Source: Actinomycetota bacterium (GTDB taxonomy: Bacteria; Actinomycetota; Actinomycetes; Actinomycetales; Microbacteriaceae). Taken from it: 5,305 bases of DNA. Below the pieces are notes generated by a model, which worked only from the letters and a program-made list of their open reading frames with translations, was not told the origin of the DNA and made no database searches. The position numbers were made by a program, and so were the translations under genes. Where the stretch lies: positions 1 to 5,305 of the forward strand of contig WLFI01000065.1 in the NCBI GenBank assembly GCA_009703845.1, read 5' to 3'. Of the stretch, positions 1 to 5,305 are shown piece after piece; position 1 is the stretch's first letter; every line of letters begins with the position of its first letter.

Positions 1-66
1 GAGGGACTTTAAGATCCCTACCTCATTAGCAGTGAGGCGCACTCGACCGGGCTATGCGACGTCTCC
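1..66 (-). tRNA. tRNA-Ser(GCU), 3' end cut off by the window edge
   Basis: Read on the minus strand from position 66, this begins with the 7-nt acceptor strand GGAGACG (66-60), then U8. A 3-bp D stem follows, GCA (57-55) with TGC (41-39), closing a 13-nt D loop that contains the usual GG. Next comes a 5-bp anticodon stem, CCTCA (37-33) with TGAGG (25-21), around the 7-nt loop CTGCTAA. The anticodon is GCT at 30-28, which reads AGC and AGU serine codons. A long variable arm follows: GGGAT (18-14) pairs with GTCCC (7-3) through one G-T wobble and a 6-nt loop, as expected of a class II serine tRNA. The T arm, acceptor 3' strand and any CCA lie beyond position 1. Position 9 is C, where a purine is more usual. 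Among class II tRNAs the GCU anticodon makes serine nearly certain; only completeness is unknown. Confidence 0.93.
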
Positions 67-78
67 AATAACCCGTTT

Positions 79-107
79 AGTTTAGCCGATGGGCAAGCGC
101 GAGTGAA
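79..107 (-). promoter_or_regulatory. Possible sigma-70-type promoter for tRNA-Ser
   Basis: On the minus strand, TTCACT (107-102; 4 of 6 matches to TTGACA) is followed after exactly 17 nt by TAAACT (84-79; 4 of 6 to TATAAT). The -10 box ends 12 nt before the first tRNA base, so initiation about 7 nt downstream would give a 5' leader of about 5 nt, typical for a bacterial tRNA. It lies entirely in the 72-nt gap after sdaA (67-138). No convincing terminator is seen in that gap, so read-through from sdaA could also supply the tRNA. Called by eye from hexamers and spacing only. Confidence 0.4.
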
Positions 108-138
108 ACCCGAGTTTGAGCATCCGTGCCTGGAAGGT

Positions 139-1479
139 TTAGCACTCGACCACGTTCACGGCGAGGCCACCCATTGAGGTCTCTTTGTACTTGCTCGACA
201 TGTCGAGACCGGTTTGGCGCATGGTTTCGATGACTGTGTCGAGCGAGATTTTGTGGCTGCCGTCGCCAATCAGTGCGAGCCTGGATGCTGCCACCGCGGT
301 TCCGGCTGCGATTGCGTTTCGCTCGATGCACGGCATCTGCACAAACCCGCCCACCGGATCGCAGGTGAGACCAAGATTGTGCTCCATGGCGATTTCGGCG
401 GCATTTTCTACCTGGGCTGGGGTTCCCCCGAGCACGGCGGTGAGTGCGCCGGCCGCCATCGAGCAGGCCGAACCAACTTCGCCCTGGCAACCAGCTTCGG
501 CTCCCGAGATCGAAGCGTTGCGCTTGTAAAGCGAGCCGATTGCGGCGGCGGTGAGCAGGTAGTCGCGGGCTAGCGCTTCGTCGCTAACACCCTTGAACTC
601 TCGTGCGTAGTAGCCGACCGCAGGAATGATGCCGGCCGCTCCGTTGGTCGGGGCGGTAACCACGCGGTTGCCCGCGGCGTTCTCTTCGTTCACTGCGATG
701 GCATAGGCCTGCAGCCATTCCATCGATTGGTCACCAGCGGCTGACTCCGATTCGGCGGCACGATCCCAGAGACCTCGAGCGATTTTCGAGGCCCGTCTGT
801 CTACTTTTAGGTACCCGGGCAGAATGCCCTCTGTGTTTAGACCCGCTTGGATGCTCGAACGCATGGCGCTCCAAATAGCGGTCAACCGGCCATCGACTTC
901 GGTTTCGTTTCGGGCGCTGATTTCATTACGCCAGGCCAGTTCGGCGATGGTTATCCCCAAATTTTCAGCAGTTGCGATTAGTTCGACCGCATTCATGTAG
1001 TTATGAGGAATGTCTACATCAGCGCGCTCCCCGCCGAGTGGCCCCTGCTCGTCTTCGACGAAGCCTCCGCCCACCGAATAATAAACGCGTTCGCAAATGG
1101 TGTTACCCGCGCCATCTTGAGCGATGAATCTCATGGCATTGGAATGTTTCGGCAAGCGAGCTCTCGATTGAAGCTCAAATTCGTCAAGTTTGAAATCTAG
1201 GATGCTCGACGTTGCCGCGCGCACGAACTCGGGGTCGCACTGCTCAGGTGTTTGGTTTGCGAGACCGGCGATAATCGCATGTGTCGTGCCGTGGCCTGGG
1301 CCTGTGGCAGCCAGTGAACCATAGAGTGTGACGTTTACCTTAGCCGCGCTTTGGCGCAGGCCACTGCCCTGGAGTTCATCGTTGAACGCTTTCGCCGCCC
1401 GCATCGGGCCAACCGTGTGTGAACTCGATGGGCCAATGCCGATGGTGAATAGATCCAGAGCCGAAATGAATTCGGTCAT
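139..1479 (-). CDS. sdaA: L-serine dehydratase (L-serine ammonia-lyase), single-chain iron-sulfur type
   Basis: Cytoplasmic [4Fe-4S] enzyme that converts L-serine to pyruvate and ammonia. At 446 aa it is the single-chain form, with the beta domain (about residues 1-160, including the N-terminal SSSHTVGPM signature at 18-26) fused to the catalytic alpha domain (about 180-446). Visible marks in the alpha domain are [12 protein letters not shown] (276-287), the [16 protein letters not shown] segment (330-345) and CDPVGG (373-378). Likely cluster ligands are C331, C373 and C384. The protein ends in cysteine (C446); in the Legionella pneumophila enzyme, as I recall it, a C-terminal cysteine enters the active site and binds the fourth iron. 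The ATG start places the family N-terminus ([19 protein letters not shown]) correctly. There is no clear Shine-Dalgarno sequence and only 20 nt separate it from the upstream LCP stop, which suggests shared transcription with the LCP gene. The gene is intact, with no frameshift. Confidence 0.96.
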   Translation of the reverse strand: MTEFISALDLFTIGIGPSSSHTVGPMRAAKAFNDELQGSGLRQSAAKVNVTLYGSLAATGPGHGTTHAIIAGLANQTPEQCDPEFVRAATSSILDFKLDEFELQSRARLPKHSNAMRFIAQDGAGNTICERVYYSVGGGFVEDEQGPLGGERADVDIPHNYMNAVELIATAENLGITIAELAWRNEISARNETEVDGRLTAIWSAMRSSIQAGLNTEGILPGYLKVDRRASKIARGLWDRAAESESAAGDQSMEWLQAYAIAVNEENAAGNRVVTAPTNGAAGIIPAVGYYAREFKGVSDEALARDYLLTAAAIGSLYKRNASISGAEAGCQGEVGSACSMAAGALTAVLGGTPAQVENAAEIAMEHNLGLTCDPVGGFVQMPCIERNAIAAGTAVAASRLALIGDGSHKISLDTVIETMRQTGLDMSSKYKETSMGGLAVNVVEC

Positions 1480-1499
1480 GACTTCAGACTAGTAGTTGG

Positions 1500-2759
1500 T
1501 TAGCCCGAGCAGGTGGTTGTGCCCGCGTTGGTTCCGCGCCAATCTGGTTCGTTGGGGTCGACGGTTGCCGCTGGGCTAGAACCTGGCGAAGCGCTGGTCG
1601 AAGGCTTCGGGCTCGCTGAGGTGTCTGGGTCAACGACCGCGCCCGAACCGGTGTTGGCCTCTTTGATGATGATTGGTTCGTCGTTTTGCAGCTTGGCAAA
1701 CAGAATGTCGGCCTGCTCATAAACCGGAGCGACTCGACCCGAGTAAGGAGCCGGCAGCCCGCCTCGCGAAGGAACCTGCAAGAAAGTCATCTTCTCGAGC
1801 TCAACATCTTTGAGTGCAGATGCGATCGCAACCATGGTGTTTAGGTCAGTCAGGCTGCTTGACAGGGTCATGTTGCGCGCCGCAGCATTTGCCAACGAGT
1901 AGAGGTAAACCGGGTTGGTCAAAACGCCAGCGCTTCGAACCTTGCGAACCAGCGAAGTCAAGAACACCTGCTGATTGCTGATGCGGCTCAAGTCAGAGCC
2001 GTCGCCAACGCCGTGTCGGGTGCGCAAGAACTGCAGTGCCGCGCGACCCTGGAGCACGTGCTTGCCAGGCTCTAGGTAGGTTGAGGTGTATTTGTCGTTG
2101 ATCGCCTTGGCAACACAAACCTCGACGCCGCCGATGGCGTTCGACATTTCGATAACACCCTTGAAGTCGATCATTGCGAGGTATGGAATGGTCAGACCGG
2201 TTAGTTTCTGCACGGTCAGCAGCGTGCATCCGGGCCCGCCGTTGGCAATAGTGGCATTGATTTGCCCAAGGCTCTGCGGCAAATAACCAGGGCCACCGCT
2301 GGTGCTCGGGCAAGCAGGCCAAGGCACTAGCAAGTCACGCGGAAAAGAAACCGCCGAAGCACTTTTACGGTCGGCTGAGATGTGCAAAAGAATGATTACG
2401 TCGGCCAGCACCGAGGTGTCGTTACCGAAACCTTCGCCCTGGCCAGCTCTGGTGTCAGAACCGATGAGCAAGATGTTGATTGGGCCCTTGAGGTCTTCGC
2501 CGGTTGGAGCTTGAAAGGCGTTGCCGTCTGCGTCAACCAGTTGAATACCGTTGGCGTTGAACTGATTTGAGACATCCCAAGCGACCAAGCCCACGACTGC
2601 AATCGATGCGCCCAGCACGGCGGCTACACCCTTGAAGAACAAGCCCCATATTGCCGAACCGACGCTCTGCACGGGAACTTTGCCATGGCGCGCATAAGCA
2701 CGGCGACGGTCAACGCGCCTGGCGCGACCTACCTTTTGCTTTTCTTGCTTCTCGGCCAT
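1500..2759 (-). CDS. LytR-CpsA-Psr (LCP) family cell-wall glycopolymer transferase
   Basis: Membrane-anchored enzyme of the LCP family, whose members transfer lipid-linked glycopolymers to peptidoglycan (arabinogalactan or teichoic-acid-like polymers in Gram-positives). The 419-aa protein has a basic cytoplasmic N-terminus (1-30), one membrane helix (about 35-62) and an extracytoplasmic LCP domain (about 93-360). Key sites are NILLIGSDTR (95-104), SFPRD (138-142) and a RTRHG...DLSRISNQ block with R246, R248, D256, R259 and Q263, matching the family's pyrophosphate/lipid-binding arginine-aspartate pattern. C150 and C178 could form a disulfide, as in many actinobacterial members. The tail (about 370-419) is rich in Pro, Ser, Thr and Ala and ends in CSG. 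The ATG has an AAGGA ribosome site 4 nt upstream. The exact polymer cannot be told from the sequence, and such genomes often carry several paralogues, so no symbol is given. Confidence 0.94.
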   Translation of the reverse strand: MAEKQEKQKVGRARRVDRRRAYARHGKVPVQSVGSAIWGLFFKGVAAVLGASIAVVGLVAWDVSNQFNANGIQLVDADGNAFQAPTGEDLKGPINILLIGSDTRAGQGEGFGNDTSVLADVIILLHISADRKSASAVSFPRDLLVPWPACPSTSGGPGYLPQSLGQINATIANGGPGCTLLTVQKLTGLTIPYLAMIDFKGVIEMSNAIGGVEVCVAKAINDKYTSTYLEPGKHVLQGRAALQFLRTRHGVGDGSDLSRISNQQVFLTSLVRKVRSAGVLTNPVYLYSLANAAARNMTLSSSLTDLNTMVAIASALKDVELEKMTFLQVPSRGGLPAPYSGRVAPVYEQADILFAKLQNDEPIIIKEANTGSGAVVDPDTSASPKPSTSASPGSSPAATVDPNEPDWRGTNAGTTTCSG

Positions 2760-2771
2760 TTGATCCTTATA
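2760..2771 (-). promoter_or_regulatory. Ribosome binding site of the LCP gene, overlapped by a TATAAG -10-like box
   Basis: AAGGA (2768-2764, minus strand) lies 4 nt before the LCP ATG at 2759 and supports that start. It is the clearest Shine-Dalgarno sequence in the window; sdaA and serS have weak or no matches. TATAAG (2771-2766) overlaps it and resembles a -10 hexamer (5 of 6). If used, transcription would begin at about the ATG, giving a leaderless message, but no matching -35 element is seen at 16-18 nt. The ribosome site is the better reading. Confidence 0.55.
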
Positions 2772-2789
2772 AGCTGCGACATGAAACTG

Positions 2790-2815
2790 AAAGAGCTTCA
2801 GCAGCGAAGCCCCTC
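2790..2815 (-). terminator. Intergenic hairpin between the HAD and LCP genes, possible weak terminator
   Basis: On the transcribed (minus-strand) sense, GAGGGGCTTC (2815-2806) pairs with GAAGCTCTTT (2799-2790) over 10 bp, three of them G-T wobbles, around the 6-nt loop GCTGCT. The inner five pairs are all Watson-Crick. The downstream sequence is only mildly T-rich (CAGTTTCATG) and lacks a true U run, so full intrinsic termination is doubtful. It could partly separate the pheA-serS-HAD transcript from LCP-sdaA, or be an RNA processing or stability element. Confidence 0.35.
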
Positions 2816-2826
2816 AAGTTTACCAA

Positions 2827-2841
2827 CTTCACCTAGTGAAG
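2827..2841 (-). repeat. Perfect 6-bp inverted repeat over the HAD stop codon
   Basis: CTTCAC (2841-2836) and GTGAAG (2832-2827) are perfect reverse complements around the 3-nt spacer TAG, on the minus strand. The in-frame TGA stop of the HAD gene (2831-2829) lies in the second arm. No T run follows, so it is not a standard terminator. It sits 11 nt upstream of the larger hairpin at 2790-2815. Confidence 0.5.
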
Positions 2842-3668
2842 AGAATGCCCTCAAAACCTGAGAGAACTCTGGCAACTCCATCGTCTTCTACAGAAGAAGT
2901 GACGATCGAAGCAGCAGCCTTAACCTCTTCGGGCCCTTGACCCATTGCGAACCCAATGCCGCCACCGGCCTGCGCCCACTCGAACATGTTGATGTCGTTG
3001 CGGCCGTCACCGATGGCAATAACTTGGTCTGCCTTGATGCCGTGCTGCAGGCGAATCTTCTCGAGTGCGCTCGACTTGGTGACGCCGAGAGGCGAAATGT
3101 CGAGCCAAGCGGTGTAACCAATGGCATAAGAAACGGTGTGCAAGCCAATTCGGGCAACCACGTCGAGAAATTCTTCGACCTCTTGCTCTGGGCTGAGCAC
3201 AACCACGCGGCTGACCTGGTGCTTCACCAGTTCGTCGAGCGGCGTTTCGATGTTGTTGTCGCCAAGCGCGTAGGCCGGAAAGTGGCGGTGGAACAGGTAA
3301 GAACCGTCAGCCTTCTCAACCGCAAAGTGGGCATTTGGCAGCGACTCGATTAGCTGCCCGAGCACCGCGGCCGGGTCGAACGTGATTACCTCAACGGGGT
3401 TGAAGCCTCGATCGTGGTGGTCGCCAAGTTCGATGGTGACGGCACCGTTTGACGCGACCGCGAGACCTTCGGCGATGCCAACATCCTTGATTACAGGGAA
3501 TGCGTTAGAAGCCGAGCGACCGGTGGCAACCACAACCAGGTGACCCAGGGCGCGAACCCGCTGCACTTGCTCAACGACGGCCGGCGACAGATAGCCATTG
3601 TCGTGAACCAGCGTGCCATCGATGTCGATAGCAATTAGCCAGCGTTCGTCAGGGTGTTTTACCGCCAT
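2829..3668 (-). CDS. HAD-superfamily phosphatase, Cof type (subclass IIB)
   Basis: Predicted cytoplasmic Mg-dependent phosphatase of the Cof/YbiV/YidA group, whose members act on small sugar phosphates, nucleotides or cofactor intermediates. All four HAD motifs are present in the 279-aa product: motif I DIDGT with the nucleophile D15 and D17, motif II T49 in VATGRS, motif III K198, and motif IV GDGRND with D221 and D225. The C2 cap lies between motifs II and III (about 85-190), where substrate choice is made. The start at 3668 gives MAVKHPDERW just ahead of motif I, the normal family length, and a 4-nt gap after the serS stop. The open frame runs upstream to 3845, but that would add 59 residues lying inside serS with no HAD character, so it is rejected. 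Close spacing indicates co-transcription with serS. The substrate cannot be told from the sequence. Confidence 0.92.
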   Translation of the reverse strand: MAVKHPDERWLIAIDIDGTLVHDNGYLSPAVVEQVQRVRALGHLVVVATGRSASNAFPVIKDVGIAEGLAVASNGAVTIELGDHHDRGFNPVEVITFDPAAVLGQLIESLPNAHFAVEKADGSYLFHRHFPAYALGDNNIETPLDELVKHQVSRVVVLSPEQEVEEFLDVVARIGLHTVSYAIGYTAWLDISPLGVTKSSALEKIRLQHGIKADQVIAIGDGRNDINMFEWAQAGGGIGFAMGQGPEEVKAAASIVTSSVEDDGVARVLSGFEGILFTR

Positions 3669-3672
3669 GTGC

Positions 3673-4944
3673 TTAGGCGCGAACCTTCGGTGTGATGAAC
3701 TCGGTTCCGCCAAGATAAGGGCGAAGTGCAACTGGGATGCGCACCGAACCATCGGCCTGCTGGTGGTTCTCGAGAATAGCCACGAGCCAGCGGGTGGTGG
3801 CAAGGGTTCCGTTGAGAGTCGCCAGAGTTGCGGTCTTGCCCTCATCGCGACGGTAGCGCACGTTCAGGCGGCGAGCCTGAAAAGTTGTGCAGTTAGAGGT
3901 CGAAGTAAGTTCGCGGTATGCACCTTGAGTTGGCACCCACGCCTCGGCGTCAAACTTGCGAGCAGCACTAGAGCCCAGGTCGCCGGCTGCGGTGTCGATC
4001 ACACGGTAAGGCAGTTCGCACTTCTGCAACATCTCTTCTTGCCAAGCCAACAGGCGAGCGTGCTCGACCTCGGCGTCGGCAGGGTCGCAATAAGAGAACA
4101 TCTCGAGCTTGTTGAACTGGTGCACGCGCAAGATGCCTCGAGTGTCACGGCCATGGCTGCCGGCTTCGCGACGGTAGCAGGTGCTCCAGCCCGCATAGCG
4201 AACCGGCCCTTCGCTAAGGTCAACGATCTCGTCGCGGTGGTAGCCCGCGAGCGCAACTTCGCTGGTGCCGGTTAGGTAAAGCTCATCGGCAGGAAGGTAG
4301 TAAATCTCATCTGCGTGCGAACCCAAGAAGCCGGTGCCGGCCATGATTTCTGGGCGAACCAGAGTCGGGGTGATTAGCGCGGTGAAACCCGCGTTGGCGG
4401 CCTGGTCTAGGGCCATGTTCATCAGAGCCAACTCGAGGCGAGCGCCCCAACCCTTTAGAAAGTAGAAACGGCTGCCCGAAATCTTGGCACCGCGTTCGAT
4501 GTCGATAACGTCGAGCAATTCACCGAGAGCAACGTGGTCACGCGCCTCGAAGTCGAATGCTGGCTTGGTGCCTACTTCACGAAGAACCACGTAGTCGTCT
4601 TCGCCACCGGTTGGCACACCCTCGATTACAACGTTCTCAATCTTCCAGAGCACTTCATCAAGTGCGGTCTGAGCTTCGGCGGCGGCGGCATCGGCAGCCT
4701 TCACGCGAGCCGAAAGCTCTTGCATGCTGGCAACTAGCGCGGCCTTTTCTTCTTTAGGCGCAGCGGCAACCAACTTGCTGGCAGCGTTTTGTTCGGCACG
4801 AAGGTTCTCGAATTCGAGGAGGGCCTTGCGCCACGCGACATCCGCGTTTGCAGCCTGGTCAACGAGCGACTCATCGGCCCCGCGAGCGCGCTGCGAAGCC
4901 TTGATGGCGTCTGGGTTTTCTCTAAGAAGAGCTGGGTCAATCAC
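3673..4944 (-). CDS. serS: Serine--tRNA ligase (seryl-tRNA synthetase)
   Basis: Class IIa aminoacyl-tRNA synthetase that charges tRNA-Ser (and tRNA-Sec where present) with serine in the cytoplasm. The 423-aa length is normal. The N-terminal start [10 protein letters not shown] is typical, followed by an Ala/Glu/Lys-rich helical hairpin (about 26-105) that forms the antiparallel coiled-coil arm gripping the long variable arm of tRNA-Ser. In the catalytic domain, motif 1 is around [17 protein letters not shown] (190-206), the serine-binding TGTSE is at 225-229, motif 2 is [14 protein letters not shown] through FNKLE (257-281), and motif 3 is [17 protein letters not shown] through RPYLGG (377-413). 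The start codon is GTG, set by alignment of the N-terminus to the family. Upstream there is only a weak AGG about 12 nt away. It lies 27 nt after pheA and 4 nt before the HAD gene, so probably mid-operon. Confidence 0.98.
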   Translation of the reverse strand: MIDPALLRENPDAIKASQRARGADESLVDQAANADVAWRKALLEFENLRAEQNAASKLVAAAPKEEKAALVASMQELSARVKAADAAAAEAQTALDEVLWKIENVVIEGVPTGGEDDYVVLREVGTKPAFDFEARDHVALGELLDVIDIERGAKISGSRFYFLKGWGARLELALMNMALDQAANAGFTALITPTLVRPEIMAGTGFLGSHADEIYYLPADELYLTGTSEVALAGYHRDEIVDLSEGPVRYAGWSTCYRREAGSHGRDTRGILRVHQFNKLEMFSYCDPADAEVEHARLLAWQEEMLQKCELPYRVIDTAAGDLGSSAARKFDAEAWVPTQGAYRELTSTSNCTTFQARRLNVRYRRDEGKTATLATLNGTLATTRWLVAILENHQQADGSVRIPVALRPYLGGTEFITPKVRA

Positions 4945-4965
4945 GAAACAAGCCTAACTTTTATT

Positions 4966-4981
4966 CGGCAATTATTTGCCG
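4966..4981 (-). repeat. Perfect 6-bp inverted repeat over the pheA stop codon
   Basis: On the minus strand CGGCAA (4981-4976) and TTGCCG (4971-4966) are perfect reverse complements around the 4-nt loop ATAA. The pheA stop TAA (4974-4972) lies in the loop. The sequence after it is AATAAAAG, not a T run, so it does not look like a terminator. It occupies the start of the 27-nt pheA-serS gap and could be a small mRNA stability hairpin or chance. Confidence 0.45.
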
Positions 4982-5305
4982 GCCCGCAAATTCTTGAGCC
5001 AACCTTCGGCTGAGTCGAAGGCGATGTTCTCGTTGTTGCCCTCGTGCTGCGACTTCTGCTTGTCGGCGCGCGCGTAAGAGCCAAGGTAGGTAACCTTCGG
5101 GCTGAAGCGGTGCAAGCCCATCAGCGCTTCGGCCACGGCCGAGTCGTCGATGTGTCCCTGAACGTCAATGTTGAAGCGGTAGCGACCGAGGCGGTCACCG
5201 ATCGGGCGAGACTCGATGCGGCTCAGGTTCACACCGCGCGCAGCGAACTGTTCAAGCATCTCGAGCAGCGCACCAGGTCGGTCGCTCGGCAACTCGACAA
5301 TCACC
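4972..5305 (-). CDS. pheA: Prephenate dehydratase, C-terminal ACT regulatory domain (5' part outside window)
   Basis: Prephenate dehydratase converts prephenate to phenylpyruvate in phenylalanine synthesis. The last 110 codons or so are present and hold the regulatory ACT domain. The two phenylalanine-binding motifs are visible: GALL (11-14, counted from the GTG at 5304) in DRPGALLEMLEQFAARGVNL, and ESRP (31-34), followed by GRYRFNIDVQGH and YLGSY. These predict feedback inhibition by phenylalanine. A polar tail of about 30 residues follows the domain. The frame is open to the window edge, so the GTG at 5304 is an internal valine, not a start. The catalytic domain with its Thr-Arg-Phe motif lies to the right and cannot be checked, and whether a chorismate mutase domain is fused is also unknown. 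It is probably the first visible gene of the pheA-serS-HAD transcript. Confidence 0.93.
   Translation of the reverse strand, partial: VIVELPSDRPGALLEMLEQFAARGVNLSRIESRPIGDRLGRYRFNIDVQGHIDDSAVAEALMGLHRFSPKVTYLGSYARADKQKSQHEGNNENIAFDSAEGWLKNLRAGK

Noticed and set aside
106..117. Possible sdaA terminator (AAAC-TCGG-GTTT hairpin)
   Set aside because: The stem is only 4 bp, A-T rich and without a following T run. It overlaps the likely tRNA promoter.
77..490. 137-codon minus-strand frame running past the sdaA end into the tRNA promoter
   Set aside because: It is an arginine-rich out-of-frame shadow of sdaA, which is intact through its terminal cysteine, so it does not indicate a frameshift.
1484..1720. 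78-codon minus-strand frame over the LCP tail
   Set aside because: It is the repetitive Ser/Pro/Ala-coding DNA of the LCP tail read in another frame. It has no independent support.
3669..3845. Extended N-terminus for the HAD phosphatase
   Set aside because: The extra 59 residues would fall inside the serS reading region and do not resemble HAD proteins. The ATG at 3668 gives the normal family start.
3613..4275. 220-codon open frame on the plus strand
   Set aside because: It lies antisense to serS and the HAD start, both of which are well-conserved genes with full motifs. Its translation shows no recognisable domain, and long antisense frames are common at this GC content.
1..5305. Mobile element, CRISPR array, defence island or novel gene cluster
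   Set aside because: All coding space is taken by recognisable housekeeping families on one strand with gaps under 75 nt. I saw no direct-repeat arrays, transposase or integrase motifs, or base-composition break.

Overview
The window is 5.3 kb from a chromosomal housekeeping region of an actinobacterium. Spot counts of a few lines give a GC content of about 40-65%, averaging in the upper 50s. The LytR-CpsA-Psr (LCP) cell-wall protein has an actinobacterial look: a basic N-terminus, one membrane anchor, paired extracytoplasmic cysteines and a Pro/Ser/Thr tail ending in CSG. Together with the moderate GC and very compact spacing, this suggests a small-genome Microbacteriaceae-like lineage, perhaps a freshwater one. 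That placement is an inference from protein style, not from a database match.

Every recognised gene is on the minus strand, so transcription runs from high to low coordinates. In that order the genes are: the ACT-domain end of prephenate dehydratase (pheA, cut by the right edge); seryl-tRNA synthetase (serS, GTG start); a Cof-type HAD phosphatase starting 4 nt after serS; a 69-nt gap with two hairpins; an LCP-family glycopolymer transferase; a single-chain iron-sulfur L-serine dehydratase (sdaA) starting 20 nt after the LCP gene; and a tRNA-Ser(GCU) with a plausible promoter of its own, cut by the left edge. The pheA-serS-HAD spacing (27 and 4 nt) looks like one transcript. LCP-sdaA looks like a second unit or a continuation of the first.

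Three genes concern serine: serS charges tRNA-Ser, the tRNA-Ser(GCU) gene supplies an isoacceptor that reads AGC/AGU codons, and sdaA destroys free serine to give pyruvate and ammonia. PheA belongs to phenylalanine synthesis, and the LCP protein attaches glycopolymers to the wall. The HAD phosphatase has no evident specific substrate.

I see no mobile element, CRISPR array, toxin-antitoxin pair, phage gene or defence gene, and nothing amounting to a new system. The points worth a second look are small: the tRNA-Ser at the left edge, short inverted repeats over two stop codons, the double hairpin before the LCP gene, and the serine-related clustering.
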